64,000 nt of DNA from Bradyrhizobium sp. URHD0069 (GTDB taxonomy: Bacteria; Pseudomonadota; Alphaproteobacteria; Rhizobiales; Xanthobacteraceae), in the NCBI RefSeq assembly GCF_000701345.1, contig NZ_JNIJ01000024.1, positions 35,639-99,638 on the forward strand. Direction: 5' to 3'. A program made the translations under genes and the position numbers. Positions within the stretch are counted from its first letter, which is position 1, and every line of letters starts with the position of its first letter. Below the pieces are notes generated by a model that saw only the letters and a list, made by a program, of their open reading frames with translations, had not been told where the DNA came from and ran no database searches. Shown here in pieces: positions 9,477 through 22,157 of the stretch.

Positions 9477-9941
9477 TTAGGCCGCGTCGGCGGCCATGCG
9501 TGCCTTGATGATCTTGTCCGGGTCCTGCACCGGCTCACCGCGCTTGATCTTGTCGACGTTCTCCATGCCCGACGTCACCTTGCCCCAGACCGTGTACTGG
9601 TTGTTGAGGAACGATGCGTCATCGAAGCAGATGAAGAACTGGCTGTCGCCGGAATCCGGGCTGGCGGCGCGCGCCATCGAGGTGGTGCCGCGCACATGCG
9701 GCTCCTTGTTGAACTCGGCTTTGAGCTTCTTGCCGGATCCGCCGGTGCCGGTGCCCTCCGGGCAGCCGGTCTGCGCCATGAAGCCTTCGATCACGCGATG
9801 GAACACGATGCCGTCGTAAAATCCCTCGCGCACCAGTTCCTTGATCCGCGCGACGTGGCCGGGTGCAAGATCGGGCCGCATTTCGATCGTGACCGGTCCC
9901 TGCGTGGTTTCAAGGATCAAAGTATTTTCGGTGTCAGCCAT
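9477..9941 (-). CDS. ppiB: Cytoplasmic peptidyl-prolyl cis-trans isomerase (cyclophilin)
   Basis: A 154-residue cyclophilin without a signal peptide. It has FHRVIEGFMAQTGCPEGTG, SMARAASPDSGDSQFFIC and NQYTVWGKVTSGMENVD, covering the Arg, Phe, Gln and Trp residues of the proline pocket. It catalyses X-Pro isomerisation. The start overlaps the end of the upstream TolA-like gene by 25 nt, and a second, exported cyclophilin lies just beyond, a paired arrangement usual in this order. Confidence 0.93.
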   Translation of the reverse strand: MADTENTLILETTQGPVTIEMRPDLAPGHVARIKELVREGFYDGIVFHRVIEGFMAQTGCPEGTGTGGSGKKLKAEFNKEPHVRGTTSMARAASPDSGDSQFFICFDDASFLNNQYTVWGKVTSGMENVDKIKRGEPVQDPDKIIKARMAADAA

Positions 9942-10357
9942 GCTCTCTTCTCTACAGGTTTGGGTGGAGGTTTCCGGTTGTGGAACTGGACCGCGAACGG
10001 CCGGCCGGCCACGGCACCAGCCATTGCTTCGGTAAATGGCATCGGCGTGCAGCGTTGCAACGCCTCCATCACGGCGATGCGATACATCAGCCGATCGCTG
10101 TCGGTTGCCTGTTCCGATTCGTAGGTGACCTTCGGTTGGCCCAGGATCTCGCCGTTGCGGTTAAAACTCACGATCACGGTGATGTCGATCCCGGGACGGG
10201 CGCGCGACGCCGGCGGCGGCTTCCAGCAGGTGCTCAACCTCACGAATACGTCGCGAATGGTGTTGACCTGCGCCGGCTCTGCCTGTCCGGCCGACGCGAG
10301 CGGGCCGAACAGCAGTACCGCGGAAAACCAACTGAGTGCGTTACGACGCCGCGCCAC
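9917..10357 (-). CDS. Secreted TolA/TonB C-terminal-like protein
   Basis: A 146-residue exported protein (signal peptide about 1-26, WFSAVLLFGPLASAGQA). The mature part, FVRLSTCWKPPP, DITVIVSFNRNGEILG, then AVMEALQRCTPMPF and FAVQFH, matches the small TolA/TonB C-terminal fold with its paired Cys. Free-standing versions are common in Bradyrhizobium. It lies between two cyclophilin genes, probably in one operon. Its partner is unknown. Confidence 0.65.
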   Translation of the reverse strand: MARRRNALSWFSAVLLFGPLASAGQAEPAQVNTIRDVFVRLSTCWKPPPASRARPGIDITVIVSFNRNGEILGQPKVTYESEQATDSDRLMYRIAVMEALQRCTPMPFTEAMAGAVAGRPFAVQFHNRKPPPKPVEKRAWLTPKIL

Positions 10358-10363
10358 CGGCGC

Positions 10364-10927
10364 TCACTTGATGTCGGATGCGACTTGCACCTTCACCATC
10401 TTGTCGGGATCGCTTACCTCGCCGCCGCGCGACCCGGGCGGTGCTTTCTTGAGTTTGTCGACCACGTCCATGCCCGACACCACCTCACCGATCACGGTGT
10501 ACTGGCCATTCAGGCTCGGCGCATCGGCGAACATGAAGAAGAACTGTGAGTTCGCGGTATCGACGCTGTCGCCGCGCCGCGCCATGCCGACAATGCCGCG
10601 CGTGAACGGCACGCTGGAAAATTCAGCCTTCAGGTTGGGATATTTCGAACCGCCGGTGCCGTTAAAATTCTGGCCGTCGCCGGTCTGCGCCATGAAGCCA
10701 TCCATCACCCGATGGAACGGCACGTTGTTGTAGTAGCCTTCGCGCGCCAGCTGCTTGATCCGCTCGGCGTGTTTCGACGCGAGGTCGGTTCGCAACTTGA
10801 AGACGATGCGACCCTTGGTGGTGTCGATAACGATCGCGTTCTGCTTGTCGAGATTTGCAGGAAGCGGCTGGGCGAGAGCTGGGGCCGCGCAAACCAGCGC
10901 GACTAGCACGGCTAGAATTCGGATCAT
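10364..10927 (-). CDS. ppiA: Exported peptidyl-prolyl cis-trans isomerase (cyclophilin)
   Basis: A 187-residue cyclophilin with signal peptide MIRILAVLVALVCAAPALAQ. The catalytic region has FHRVMDGFMAQTGDGQNFNG, GIVGMARRGDSVDTANSQFF and NGQYTVIGEVVSGMDVVD. It acts on periplasmic proteins, in contrast to the neighbouring cytoplasmic form. The Trp of the cyclosporin site is replaced (YTVIGEV), as in many bacterial cyclophilins. It ends 6 nt before the TolA-like gene. Confidence 0.92.
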   Translation of the reverse strand: MIRILAVLVALVCAAPALAQPLPANLDKQNAIVIDTTKGRIVFKLRTDLASKHAERIKQLAREGYYNNVPFHRVMDGFMAQTGDGQNFNGTGGSKYPNLKAEFSSVPFTRGIVGMARRGDSVDTANSQFFFMFADAPSLNGQYTVIGEVVSGMDVVDKLKKAPPGSRGGEVSDPDKMVKVQVASDIK

Positions 10928-11019
10928 GAAAACTCCGGATCAAATGAAGGAAAGGTCTTTTGGTTTGCCGCGTGTCGCAAAACCGGTTCCCACTTTTGCG
11001 GCATATGCGGATGTTTTGG

Positions 11020-11517
11020 TTAGGGGGCGAATTTGGCCTTGAGGCTGGCCGCGACGAGCGGTGGCACGAACGCCGAAACGTCGCCGCCCATGCCGGCGAT
11101 TTGGCGCACCAGTGTGGCGGTGATCGGGCGGACGGCGGCCGACGCCGGAACGAACACCGTTTGCACGTCAGGCGCCATGGTTTCGTTCATGCCGGCGATC
11201 TGCATCTCGAAATCGAGGTCAGTGCCGTCGCGCAAGCCCCTGACCATGATTGCGGCGCCATGTTTTTGCGCCGCGGTAACGGTGAGATTGTCATAGGTCG
11301 TGCAGTCGAAGGCGCAGCCGGCCTTGGCGGCCACCGGCGCGAACACCGCCCGCGCCATGTCCAGCCGCTCCTCCGTCGAAAAAAGCGGCTTTTTGCTGGA
11401 ATGTACCCCGATGGCGATAATCAGCCGGTCGCAGAGGCCCACGGCGCGCCGGACCACGTCCAGATGGCCGTTGGTGACGGGATCGAATGAGCCGGGATAC
11501 AGCGCGATGCGGGGCAT
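11020..11517 (-). CDS. coaD: Phosphopantetheine adenylyltransferase
   Basis: A 165-residue nucleotidyltransferase making dephospho-CoA from 4'-phosphopantetheine and ATP. It has [19 protein letters not shown] with the T/H-x-G-H site, [15 protein letters not shown] and the C-terminal [16 protein letters not shown]. Length is standard. It lies between gyrA and the cyclophilin genes, the usual alphaproteobacterial order. Confidence 0.95.
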   Translation of the reverse strand: MPRIALYPGSFDPVTNGHLDVVRRAVGLCDRLIIAIGVHSSKKPLFSTEERLDMARAVFAPVAAKAGCAFDCTTYDNLTVTAAQKHGAAIMVRGLRDGTDLDFEMQIAGMNETMAPDVQTVFVPASAAVRPITATLVRQIAGMGGDVSAFVPPLVAASLKAKFAP

Positions 11518-11786
11518 GAACCCCTCTAGCGCGCCCCGAGCGGCCCGGCAAGCCGCGCCGGTTCCGCAGAACCCGGCGTTTTCCTAGGTCGGCCATAGAA
11601 ACGCTTTCGGGCTCGCAGCGTCTCCCAAGGCAAGCCGGCCATGTTTCGTCCTTGGCCGGCCACGAAACAAAACTCGAGCCGGACGAAACCATTTTGTCAG
11701 GGGGCGAAGACATCCGGAAACGGGTGCTGGGTACCAATTAACCAACGAAACGACGGGCCGCAAAGGCCCAACGACAGGGGACCGTC

Positions 11787-12044
11787 ATGATCAAGGCTCT
11801 TTCAGCCATCACCATCGCTGCATTTATCGCCGCTGCCCTTACCGTCCTGCCCGGCTTTGCCCCGGAGGTTGAAGCGAGCGTTCCGCAAGCCCTCGCCAAG
11901 GCCGACCGGCTCGATATCCGCACCGTCGGCCCTGACTGCTCGCAGCAGGCCTGGCCGAATTTCGAAGCTTCCTGCCTGCGCGTCGCCGGCTCCAAGACCA
12001 TGATCCGGCAAGCCCGGCTCGTGACCGCCGACCGCACGCCATAA
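11787..12044 (+). CDS. Small secreted protein with one Cys pair
   Basis: An 85-residue protein with signal peptide MIKALSAITIAAFIAAALTV and a short mature domain containing DCSQQAWPNFEASCLR, two Cys that could form a disulfide. This DCSQQ.WP...C pattern recurs in small exported rhizobial proteins. It is the only plus-strand gene between coaD and gyrA; a GC-rich inverted repeat follows at 12083-12114. Confidence 0.65.
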   Translation: MIKALSAITIAAFIAAALTVLPGFAPEVEASVPQALAKADRLDIRTVGPDCSQQAWPNFEASCLRVAGSKTMIRQARLVTADRTP

Positions 12045-12082
12045 GCGCGCCGCCGACACAACCATTTCCGGATCGGACGAGA

Positions 12083-12114
12083 ACGGAGGCCAGGCGGGCG
12101 CCCTAGCCTCCGTT
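12083..12114. terminator. Possible terminator between the convergent small gene and gyrA
   Basis: ACGGAGGC, a 15-nt loop and GCCTCCGT make an 8-bp stem, then TTTCCATTT on the plus strand. The right arm overlaps the gyrA stop, so part of the symmetry may be coincidental. Confidence 0.35.
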
Positions 12115-14832
12115 TCCATTTCCATTGCCGTTTTCGGTGTCCTCGCCGATGTGCTCGACGGACACCACATGCTCGTCTTCGGCGGTGTCGAACACGATCA
12201 CGCCCTGGGTCGAGCGGCCCGCAATCCGGATGCCCTCGACCGGGCAGCGGATCAATTGACCCTTGTCGGTCACCAGCATGATCTGATCGCTGTCCTCGAC
12301 CGGGAAGGACGCCACCAGCTTGCCGTTGCGGCTGTTCACGGACATCGCGACGATGCCTTTGCCGCCGCGCCCCGTCGTCCGGTATTCGAACGACGAGGAG
12401 CGTTTGCCGTAGCCGTTTTCGCTGATGGTCAGCACGAATTGCTCGCCGGCGGACATTTCGACATAGCGCTGCTCGCCAAGCTCGATGGCGCCCGACGCTT
12501 CCTCGTTGTCGATCCCCGCCTCCTCCTCGACGCCACCACGCCGCACCGCATTGGCGCGACGCAGATAGGCGGCGCGCTCCTCGGCATCGACATCCAAGTG
12601 GCGCAGGATGGTGAGCGAGATCACCTTGTCGTTTTCGGGCAACGCGATGCCGCGCACGCCCATTGAGGTGCGGCCCTGGAACACCCGCACGTCGGTGACG
12701 GGGAAACGGATGCACTGGCCTCCGGCGGCGGTCAGCAGCACGTCGTCGCGCTCAGTGCATATCTGCACGTCGACGATCGCTTCGTCGTCATCAAGCTTCA
12801 TGGCGATGATGCCGGAACGACGGACATCGACGAAATCAGACAGCTTGTTGCGGCGGACATTGCCGCCGGTGGTCGCGAACATCACGTCGAGATTGGCCCA
12901 TGAGGATTCATCCTCGGGCAGCGGCATGATGGTGGTGATGCGCTCGCCCTGCTCCAGCGGCAGGATGTTGATCAGAGCCTTGCCGCGGGCGTTCGGCGCC
13001 GCCACCGGCAGCCGCCAGACCTTCTCCTTGTAGACCTTGCCGCGCGAGGAGAAGAACAGCACCGGCGTGTGGGTCGAGGCCACGAACAAGCGGCTGACGA
13101 AATCCTCGTCGCGGGTCTGCATTCCCGAACGGCCCTTGCCGCCGCGGCGTTGCGCCCGATAGGCCGACAGCGGCACCCGCTTGACGTAGCCGGCATGCGA
13201 GACCGTCACCACCATGTCCTCGCGCTGGATCAGGTCCTCGTCCTCGACCTCGCCTTCATGCTCGATGATGACGGTTTTGCGCGGGGTCGCGAATTCCGAC
13301 TTCACGTCCGCAAGTTCGGTCTTGATGATCGCCTGCACGCGGGCGCGCGAACGCAGGATCTCGAGGTAGTCGGCGATTTCCACCGCCAGTTTGTCGAGTT
13401 CTTCGGAAATCTCATCGCGCCCCAGCGCGGTAAGGCGCTGCAGCCGCAGATCGAGAATCGCCTTGGCCTGCTCCAATGACAGCCGCGCGGTGCCGTCCTC
13501 GGCGAGCCGATGGCGCGGATCGTCGATCAGCGTGATCATCGCCGCCACGTCTTGCGCCGCCCAGACACGCGACATCAGGGTTTCACGCGCGGTGTTGGGA
13601 TCGGGCGAGGTCCGGATCACGCGAATGATCTCGTCGATATTCGCCACCGCAATGGCGAGACCGACCAGGATATGGGCGCGATCGCGGGCCTTGTTGAGCA
13701 AAAATTTAGTACGGCGCGTCACCACCTGTTCGCGGAAGGCGATGAACAGCGTCAGCAGATCCTTCAGGTTCATCACCTGCGGGCGGCCGGCGTCGAGCGC
13801 GACCATGTTGGCGCCGAAATTGGTCTGCAGCGGCGTGAACCTGTAGAGCTGGTTCAGCACGACCTCAGGGACCGCGTCGCGCTTCAGCTCGACGACGACG
13901 CGGAAACCATCGCGGTCGGATTCGTCGCGCAGGTCGGAAATGCCCTCGATCTTCTTCTCGCGCACCAGTTCGGCGATGCGCTCGACCATGGTGGCCTTGT
14001 TCACCTGGTAGGGGATTTCCGAGATGATGATCGCTTCGCGGTCCTTGCGGATGGTGTCGATCGACAGCTTGCCGCGCATCACGATCGAGCCGCGGCCGAG
14101 GTGATAGGCCGAGCGGATGCCCTGGCGTCCGAGGATGATGCCGCCGGTCGGAAAATCCGGTCCCGGAATGATGTTGATGAGTTCGTCGATGCCAAGCGCG
14201 GGATTGTCGATCAGCGCCACGCAGGCGTCGATCACCTCGCCCAGATTGTGCGGGGGGATATTGGTCGCCATGCCGACAGCGATGCCGCCGGCGCCGTTGA
14301 CCAGCAGGTTTGGAAACTTCGCCGGCAGAACCGAGGGTTCTTTCTCGGAGCTGTCGTAATTGGGCTGGAAATCGACGGTGTCCTTGTCGATATCGTCGAG
14401 CAGCGACTGCGCGATCTTGGTCAGGCGGGATTCCGTGTACCGCATCGCGGCGGCCATATCGCCGTCCACCGAGCCGAAATTGCCCTGCCCGTCGATCAGC
14501 GGCACGCGCATGGAGAAATCCTGCGCCATGCGGACCAGCGCGTCGTAGACCGACTGGTCGCCGTGCGGATGGTACTTACCGATGACGTCGCCGACGGTGC
14601 GCGCGGACTTGCGGTACTGCTTGTTCCATTCGAACCCGTTCTCATACATCGCGTAGAGAATGCGGCGATGCACCGGCTTGAGACCGTCGCGCGCATCGGG
14701 CAGCGCCCGCGCCACGATCACGCTCATCGCGTAATCGAGGTAGGAGCGCTTCATCTCGTCGAGGATCGATACGGGACGAATATCGGAGGGCGCCGGCGGC
14801 TCTCCGGCCGTCGTATCTTCAGGGTCAGACAA
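12103..14832 (-). CDS. gyrA: DNA gyrase subunit A
   Basis: A 909-residue type II topoisomerase subunit that cuts and rejoins DNA. The breakage domain has the catalytic Tyr132 in AAMRYTESR. The quinolone region reads [17 protein letters not shown] (88-104), with Gln93 where E. coli has Ser83. The C-terminal half contains the six-blade pinwheel with the GyrA box QRRGGKGR (about residues 563-570). The tail is Gly/Asn rich (NGNGNGNGG). It precedes coaD and the cyclophilin genes on the same strand. Confidence 0.97.
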   Translation of the reverse strand: MSDPEDTTAGEPPAPSDIRPVSILDEMKRSYLDYAMSVIVARALPDARDGLKPVHRRILYAMYENGFEWNKQYRKSARTVGDVIGKYHPHGDQSVYDALVRMAQDFSMRVPLIDGQGNFGSVDGDMAAAMRYTESRLTKIAQSLLDDIDKDTVDFQPNYDSSEKEPSVLPAKFPNLLVNGAGGIAVGMATNIPPHNLGEVIDACVALIDNPALGIDELINIIPGPDFPTGGIILGRQGIRSAYHLGRGSIVMRGKLSIDTIRKDREAIIISEIPYQVNKATMVERIAELVREKKIEGISDLRDESDRDGFRVVVELKRDAVPEVVLNQLYRFTPLQTNFGANMVALDAGRPQVMNLKDLLTLFIAFREQVVTRRTKFLLNKARDRAHILVGLAIAVANIDEIIRVIRTSPDPNTARETLMSRVWAAQDVAAMITLIDDPRHRLAEDGTARLSLEQAKAILDLRLQRLTALGRDEISEELDKLAVEIADYLEILRSRARVQAIIKTELADVKSEFATPRKTVIIEHEGEVEDEDLIQREDMVVTVSHAGYVKRVPLSAYRAQRRGGKGRSGMQTRDEDFVSRLFVASTHTPVLFFSSRGKVYKEKVWRLPVAAPNARGKALINILPLEQGERITTIMPLPEDESSWANLDVMFATTGGNVRRNKLSDFVDVRRSGIIAMKLDDDEAIVDVQICTERDDVLLTAAGGQCIRFPVTDVRVFQGRTSMGVRGIALPENDKVISLTILRHLDVDAEERAAYLRRANAVRRGGVEEEAGIDNEEASGAIELGEQRYVEMSAGEQFVLTISENGYGKRSSSFEYRTTGRGGKGIVAMSVNSRNGKLVASFPVEDSDQIMLVTDKGQLIRCPVEGIRIAGRSTQGVIVFDTAEDEHVVSVEHIGEDTENGNGNGNGG

Positions 14833-15170
14833 AGGGGGAATCCAGTCAGTTCTTGTTGAGAATCATATAGCGTATCGAGGCCGTTCAAACCACCCCTTAG
14901 CGGGTCGGCGCCACCGGTTTTTCCCCTCGTTTTTCCAGAGACTTACGCTGCCTGCGGCGCTCTTAGCGGCGGCCGCGAAACCGACCCCAAAAGGTCTTCC
15001 GCGGGACCCTCCTGCCGGAGGCGAAAATGCCTCGGCCCGGGCAGCATAGCGAGGTTGCTCGTACCCCCGCGCGCGGCCGGTCGGCCAACCGGTCGCGCGA
15101 AAACGCGCGTCCGATGGCAGGCGCCGCTCCGCCCGGTGAGGCGGCCACTGGATCGCGTTGCTCGTCGCGC
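14833..15170. other. Intergenic region between gyrA and ssb
   Basis: 338 nt with no credible gene. There is an imperfect hairpin around 15013-15034 (CCGGAGGC, GAAAAT, GCCTCGG), a possible weak ssb terminator on the minus strand. Open frames here are short and Arg/Ala-rich, as expected by chance at this GC content. Confidence 0.5.
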
Positions 15171-15656
15171 TCAGAACGGAATATCGTCGTCCATGTCGCC
15201 GTTGCGGGCCCCGGCCGCGACCGCGCGGCGCGGCGCGCTGGACGGACCGCCGGACCCGAAATCGCCACTGGAATCGTCCGATCCGAAATTGCCGCCACCG
15301 CCGCTGCGGCCGTCAAGCATGGTCAGCGTCGAGTTGAAGTTCTGCAGCACCACTTCGGTCGAATATTTCTCGACGCCGGCCTGATCGGTCCATTTGCGGG
15401 TCTGCAACTGACCTTCGATGTAAACCTTGGCGCCCTTCTTCAGATATTGCTCGGCGATCTTGCACAAGCCTTCGCTGAAAATCACCACGCGATGCCACTC
15501 GGTCTTTTCCTTGCGCTCGCCGGTCGCCTTGTCGCGCCAGGTATCGGACGTAGCGATACGCAGATTGGCGATAGGCCGCCCATCCTGAGTCCGTTTGATT
15601 TCCGGATCGGCCCCGAGATTGCCAATCAGGATCACCTTGTTCACGCTTCCCGCCAT
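15171..15656 (-). CDS. ssb: Single-stranded DNA-binding protein
   Basis: A 161-residue SSB. The OB fold covers about residues 4-110 ([48 protein letters not shown]). A Gly/Ser-rich linker follows, and the conserved acidic tip DMDDDIPF recruits repair proteins. ATG 15656 is preferred, with GGAGAA upstream. An exact GTTC-N7-GTTC box lies about 165 nt upstream, so SOS control is likely. Confidence 0.96.
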   Translation of the reverse strand: MAGSVNKVILIGNLGADPEIKRTQDGRPIANLRIATSDTWRDKATGERKEKTEWHRVVIFSEGLCKIAEQYLKKGAKVYIEGQLQTRKWTDQAGVEKYSTEVVLQNFNSTLTMLDGRSGGGGNFGSDDSSGDFGSGGPSSAPRRAVAAGARNGDMDDDIPF

Positions 15657-15820
15657 CGCCGTTCTCCACTCTCGAAAATCACTGATCTGGGCCAGACGCA
15701 CGGCGCGAGCGCCCGTGTTGTCTTAAGATATCCCTCTCGGGACCGACCCTATACGCTGCCCGCTCCCCGCAAGCCTGACGATCCCCTGGTTATCCACATA
15801 TAGCACTCCTTGCCGGAATG

Positions 15821-15835
15821 TTCCAGTTTTGTTCC
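15821..15835. promoter_or_regulatory. LexA-type SOS box upstream of ssb
   Basis: GTTCCAGTTTTGTTC fits the alphaproteobacterial LexA direct repeat GTTC-N7-GTTC exactly. It lies in the 453-nt gap between ssb and the divergent porin gene, 165 nt from the ssb start. A second exact box precedes uvrA. Confidence 0.75.
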
Positions 15836-15880
15836 CGTCGGGCAGTTGTGCGTGCAAGCGACGCCGGGGCATTTGTTTTT

Positions 15881-15918
15881 GGAACCCCAAAGTTCCATCT
15901 TTGGAACCAAAGAGTTCC
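15881..15918. promoter_or_regulatory. Tandem GGAAC-N6-GTTCC dyads
   Basis: GGAACCCCAAAGTTCC (15881-15896) and GGAACCAAAGAGTTCC (15903-15918) share the dyad GGAAC-N6-GTTCC and start 22 bp apart, about two helical turns. A further GGTTCC half lies at 15923-15928. They sit about 190 bp before the porin gene and look like cooperative operator sites for an unknown dimeric regulator. Confidence 0.5.
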
Positions 15919-16109
15919 ATCGGGTTCCGGAAAAGCCCTAACAAATCACTAAATTGCGGCGGTTTCACTTCGCTCGCAAGTGTTGCATTTCGGCGACGGC
16001 ATTTCCGGTTGAATCGGGCTATGTTGCCCCCACGAATTCCATCACGGGGCGTTACGCCTGAATTGAAACCCTTCATTCCGCACAGCGAACAAAAGTCGGA
16101 GAGATTAAG

Positions 16110-16868
16110 ATGAAGAAGTTTTTATTGGGTACCGTTGGTTTTGTTGCTTTGGGCATGGCGGCTCCCGCCTCGGCGGCTGATCTGCCTGCTCGTCCAATCA
16201 CCAAGGCGCCGCCGCCGGTGATTGCTCCGATATACGATTGGACCGGCTTCTACATCGGCGTCAATGGCGGTTGGGGAAGGAGCCGCAAATGCTGGGAAGA
16301 CGCGACAGACTCGGCCGGCGTTTTCTTCGGTTTCGAGGGCTGCCATGACGCAGAGGGCGGCACGGCCGGTGGTCAGATCGGCTATCGCTGGCAGAACGCC
16401 GGATTCGTGGTCGGTGTCGAAGGCCAGGGCAACTGGGCAGACTTCCATGGCTCCAACCAGAGCTTGGCCTTCGCGAACACCACCAACCAGTCGCGCATTG
16501 ACTCCTTCGCACTGATCACCGGCCAGGTCGGCTATGCCTGGAACAATGTCCTGCTCTATGTGAAGGGCGGCGGGGCAGTGACCAATGATCGTCACCGGAT
16601 TTTTGACACACCCACTGGTGTTCTCCTTGCAAGCAGCGGCGACCAAACCCGCTGGGGCGGCACGGTCGGTGTGGGCGTCGAAGTTGGCTTCGCGCAGAAC
16701 TGGTCGGCTGGCGTCGCATACGATCACTTGTTTATGGGCTCGCAGACCGTCGGCTTCGTCGACCCGGCCGGCGTATTCTTCGGAACCGACCGCATCCGCT
16801 CGGACGTGGATATCGTCACCGTCCGCGTGAACTATCGCTTTGGTGGCCCGGTCATCGGGCGGTACTGA
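16110..16868 (+). CDS. Outer membrane beta-barrel protein (Omp25/RopB-like)
   Basis: A 252-residue outer membrane protein: signal peptide 1-23 (ending APASA), the rhizobial mature start ADLPARP...APIYDWTGFYIGVNGGWG, then alternating beta strands with aromatic girdles (AGGQIGYRWQ, ALITGQVGYAWNNVLLYV, GGTVGVGVEVGF) and a C-terminal VRVNYRFGGPVIGRY. Family members are abundant surface proteins of rhizobia and brucellae. The terminal residue is Tyr rather than the usual Phe. GGAGAG precedes the ATG. Upstream dyads and a downstream terminator suggest a monocistronic, regulated gene. Confidence 0.9.
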   Translation: MKKFLLGTVGFVALGMAAPASAADLPARPITKAPPPVIAPIYDWTGFYIGVNGGWGRSRKCWEDATDSAGVFFGFEGCHDAEGGTAGGQIGYRWQNAGFVVGVEGQGNWADFHGSNQSLAFANTTNQSRIDSFALITGQVGYAWNNVLLYVKGGGAVTNDRHRIFDTPTGVLLASSGDQTRWGGTVGVGVEVGFAQNWSAGVAYDHLFMGSQTVGFVDPAGVFFGTDRIRSDVDIVTVRVNYRFGGPVIGRY

Positions 16869-16896
16869 TCTCAGCCTGAACTGAGTATCTCGATTG

Positions 16897-16927
16897 AGAA
16901 AAGGCCGGCCTTGCGCCGGCCTTTTTT
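16897..16927 (+). terminator. Rho-independent terminator after the porin gene
   Basis: AAAAGGCCGGC, loop CTTGC, GCCGGCCTTTTTTT is a strong GC stem followed by seven T. Confidence 0.9.
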
Positions 16928-17017
16928 TGCTTGCGCCGGCATTCGATATGCCTCCACTGCATTGCACCCCGCAACAAAACGTTGATGGCTCGCAACAGGC
17001 ACTGGAAATGCGCGCGC

Positions 17018-17032
17018 GTTCTTTCTATGTTC
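17018..17032 (+). promoter_or_regulatory. LexA-type SOS box upstream of uvrA
   Basis: GTTCTTTCTATGTTC is an exact GTTC-N7-GTTC site, 86 nt before the chosen uvrA start. Its spacing and sequence match the alphaproteobacterial LexA operator, so DNA-damage induction is likely. Confidence 0.8.
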
Positions 17033-17118
17033 CGAGCTCACCCAATTGGCGTTCGCTCCCCGGTTTCCGGAAGATGCGCGCCTGAATGCGGCGCAGTCAG
17101 CGCGCCTGGAATGCCGAT

Positions 17119-20214
<3,096 letters not shown>

Positions 20215-20342
20215 CCGGGCTTCGAGAAACCTCCGGCAACAGCGCGCAAGGTGGTTAGCGAATTGTCTCCGCATCGCTACTTCCTGAACGAGCGAGCGCG
20301 GCGCAGCAAAAGTAGTGCTGTAAAGACTGGTCGGCTTCTCTC

Positions 20343-20424
20343 GTAGGGCGGAATAGCGAAGCGTATTCCGCCTCTTCCATCGCTTGAACATGCCGCGCAA
20401 TACGCTTCGCTATTGCCGCCCTAC
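20343..20424. repeat. Intergenic inverted repeat (GTAGGGCGGAATAGCGAAGCG type)
   Basis: GTAGGGCGGAATAGCGAAGC...GTATTCCGCC on the left and GCAATACGCTTCGC...TATTGCCGCCCTAC on the right are near-complementary arms. It lies between the convergent uvrA and PLP-enzyme genes. The type resembles dispersed rhizobial intergenic repeats. Confidence 0.75.
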
Positions 20425-20451
20425 TCACTGCCACTCACCCAAAGCGTGCAG

Positions 20452-21735
20452 CTACGCCGCGTTCAAAGCCTGCGCAATATCGGCGATCAAATCCGCCGGG
20501 TGTTCGATACCGATCGACAGCCGGATCGTGGAGTCGAGAATGCCTATTTTCTCGCGGATGTCGACGGGAACGCCGGAGTGGGTCATGCTTGCGGGCAGGC
20601 TGGCAAGTGACTCGGTGCCGCCGAGGCTCACCGCCAGCTTGAAGATTTGCAGCGCGTTCAGGAATTGGAAGGCGGCGGCCTGGCCGCCGACGATGTCGAA
20701 CGAGAAGGTCGAGCCCGCGGCGGTGCATTGCCTGGCGAACAGGCGGCCGGCCGGCGAGTCCGCTGCGTGGTAAGGAAGGTAATGGACTTTTGCCACCTTG
20801 GCGTGGTCGTGCAGGTAATCCGCCACGAGCCGCGCATTCTGGTCGGCTTTTTCCATGCGGATACCAAGCGTTTCCAGCGACCGGCTGATCATCCAGCAGG
20901 AATGCGGATCCAGTTGGGTGCCGATGGCGCCTCGCAGCGCCCTAATGTCCTTCATGATGGCTTTTGAACCGAGCGCTGCGCCCGCGATCAGGTCGGAATG
21001 ACCGCCGACATATTTGGTCAACGAGTACAGCGAGAGATCGGCGCCGTGTTCGATCGGCCGCTGAAACACCGGCCCGAGCAGCGTGTTGTCGCAGGCGACG
21101 ATCGGCCTGTGCCCCTGAGCTTTGCCGATCATCTCGGCGACGCCGCGGACCATCGCGATATCGACCAAGCCGTTGGTGGGATTGGCTGGGGTTTCGATCA
21201 AGATCATCGCAACCCGGCCCTTGTGCATGGCGTCCTCGGCCGCCAGCCGGACGGCGGTTTCGTCGATACCGTCGGCAAAGCCCACCGCACCGATGGAGAG
21301 ACCTGCAAGCGTCTTCGCAAGCAGCGTTTCCGTCCCACCATAGAGCGGTTGAGAGTGCAGAATGACGTCGCCGGGCCGGACGAATGCGAGGATCGTGGTC
21401 GCGATCGCCGCCATGCCGGATGAGAACAGCGCGCATTTCTCGGTGCGCTCGTAGACAGCGAGCCTGTCCTCGACGATCTCGCTGTTGGGATGATTGAACC
21501 GCGAATAAACCAGGCCCGCGCCCATCCCCTCGGGGGGTTCGCGCCGGCCCGAGACGAAATCGAAAAAATCCTGTCCGTCTTCGGCGGTCCTGAAGACGAA
21601 GGTCGAGGTCAGGAAAACCGGTGGTTTGACGGCGCCTTCTGACAGTTGCGGATCGTAGCCGTAGTTCAGCATCAGCGTTTCCGGATGCAGCATGTGGTTG
21701 CCGATGTGGGTCTTCGACGGAAACGGTTTCACCAT
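20452..21735 (-). CDS. Cys/Met metabolism PLP-dependent enzyme (cystathionine gamma-synthase/lyase family)
   Basis: A 427-residue fold-type I PLP enzyme. Marks are [17 protein letters not shown] (substrate and PLP phosphate), [28 protein letters not shown] and [16 protein letters not shown] with the Schiff-base lysine. The family covers cystathionine gamma-synthase, O-acetylhomoserine sulfhydrylase and methionine gamma-lyase; which reaction applies cannot be decided from motifs. It stands alone, convergent with uvrA. Confidence 0.85.
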   Translation of the reverse strand: MVKPFPSKTHIGNHMLHPETLMLNYGYDPQLSEGAVKPPVFLTSTFVFRTAEDGQDFFDFVSGRREPPEGMGAGLVYSRFNHPNSEIVEDRLAVYERTEKCALFSSGMAAIATTILAFVRPGDVILHSQPLYGGTETLLAKTLAGLSIGAVGFADGIDETAVRLAAEDAMHKGRVAMILIETPANPTNGLVDIAMVRGVAEMIGKAQGHRPIVACDNTLLGPVFQRPIEHGADLSLYSLTKYVGGHSDLIAGAALGSKAIMKDIRALRGAIGTQLDPHSCWMISRSLETLGIRMEKADQNARLVADYLHDHAKVAKVHYLPYHAADSPAGRLFARQCTAAGSTFSFDIVGGQAAAFQFLNALQIFKLAVSLGGTESLASLPASMTHSGVPVDIREKIGILDSTIRLSIGIEHPADLIADIAQALNAA

Positions 21736-21802
21736 GGCCTGCCTCCCTGTCTGGATTCGGAACGTCGATGTGCGCGGGAGAGGCGTATTCCGACCATCTC
21801 AC

Positions 21803-22070
21803 TCCTCTATCACCGCCTTCACAAACCATACCGGATCGTCGCAGAATTCGCGCATGACCTTGTAGTGATCCGTCTCTCCGAATGGCCGATATTGTCCATC
21901 CGCCGCATCACTTCAAAAATTCGATCTGACGCGAGGGAGACAGCGCCGATTCCGGTTCGTCGAAAATGAAGATGTCTTGCCGCTGGCAGCGGCTCTTCGA
22001 AGAAGCGCAAAAAGCCTTCGCCATGCGAGTGCGAGAGGAAGTCAGGTTGGGTGATGCGCAAAAGACCGAT
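21803..22070 (-). pseudogene. Truncated, decayed copy of the AAA ATPase at 23015
   Basis: The stretch matches the 3' half of the intact ATPase gene: the C-terminal region (TGACCTTGTAGTGATCCG shared), then an internal deletion of roughly 100 nt, then the Walker B and SHSHGEGFLRFFEE region. Frameshifts leave no continuous frame, and the Walker A half is absent. The two copies lie about 1.2 kb apart in the same orientation. Confidence 0.82.
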
Positions 22071-22157
22071 CGGCCGTTCCGGTGGCCAATCCCTTTATAT
22101 CCGAACTCATGCCCGACGTTCATTGTCTCGAGTTGGCTGGCGCCCTCACTCGCAACG

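Noticed and set aside
13510..14859. A 449-codon open frame on the plus strand
   Set aside because: It is antisense to gyrA; at this GC content long antisense frames arise by chance, and its protein is His/Arg/Asp-rich with no family likeness.
15914..15927. GTTC-N6-GTTC near the porin promoter as a LexA box
   Set aside because: Spacing is six, not seven, and the half belongs to the GGAAC-N6-GTTCC dyad series.
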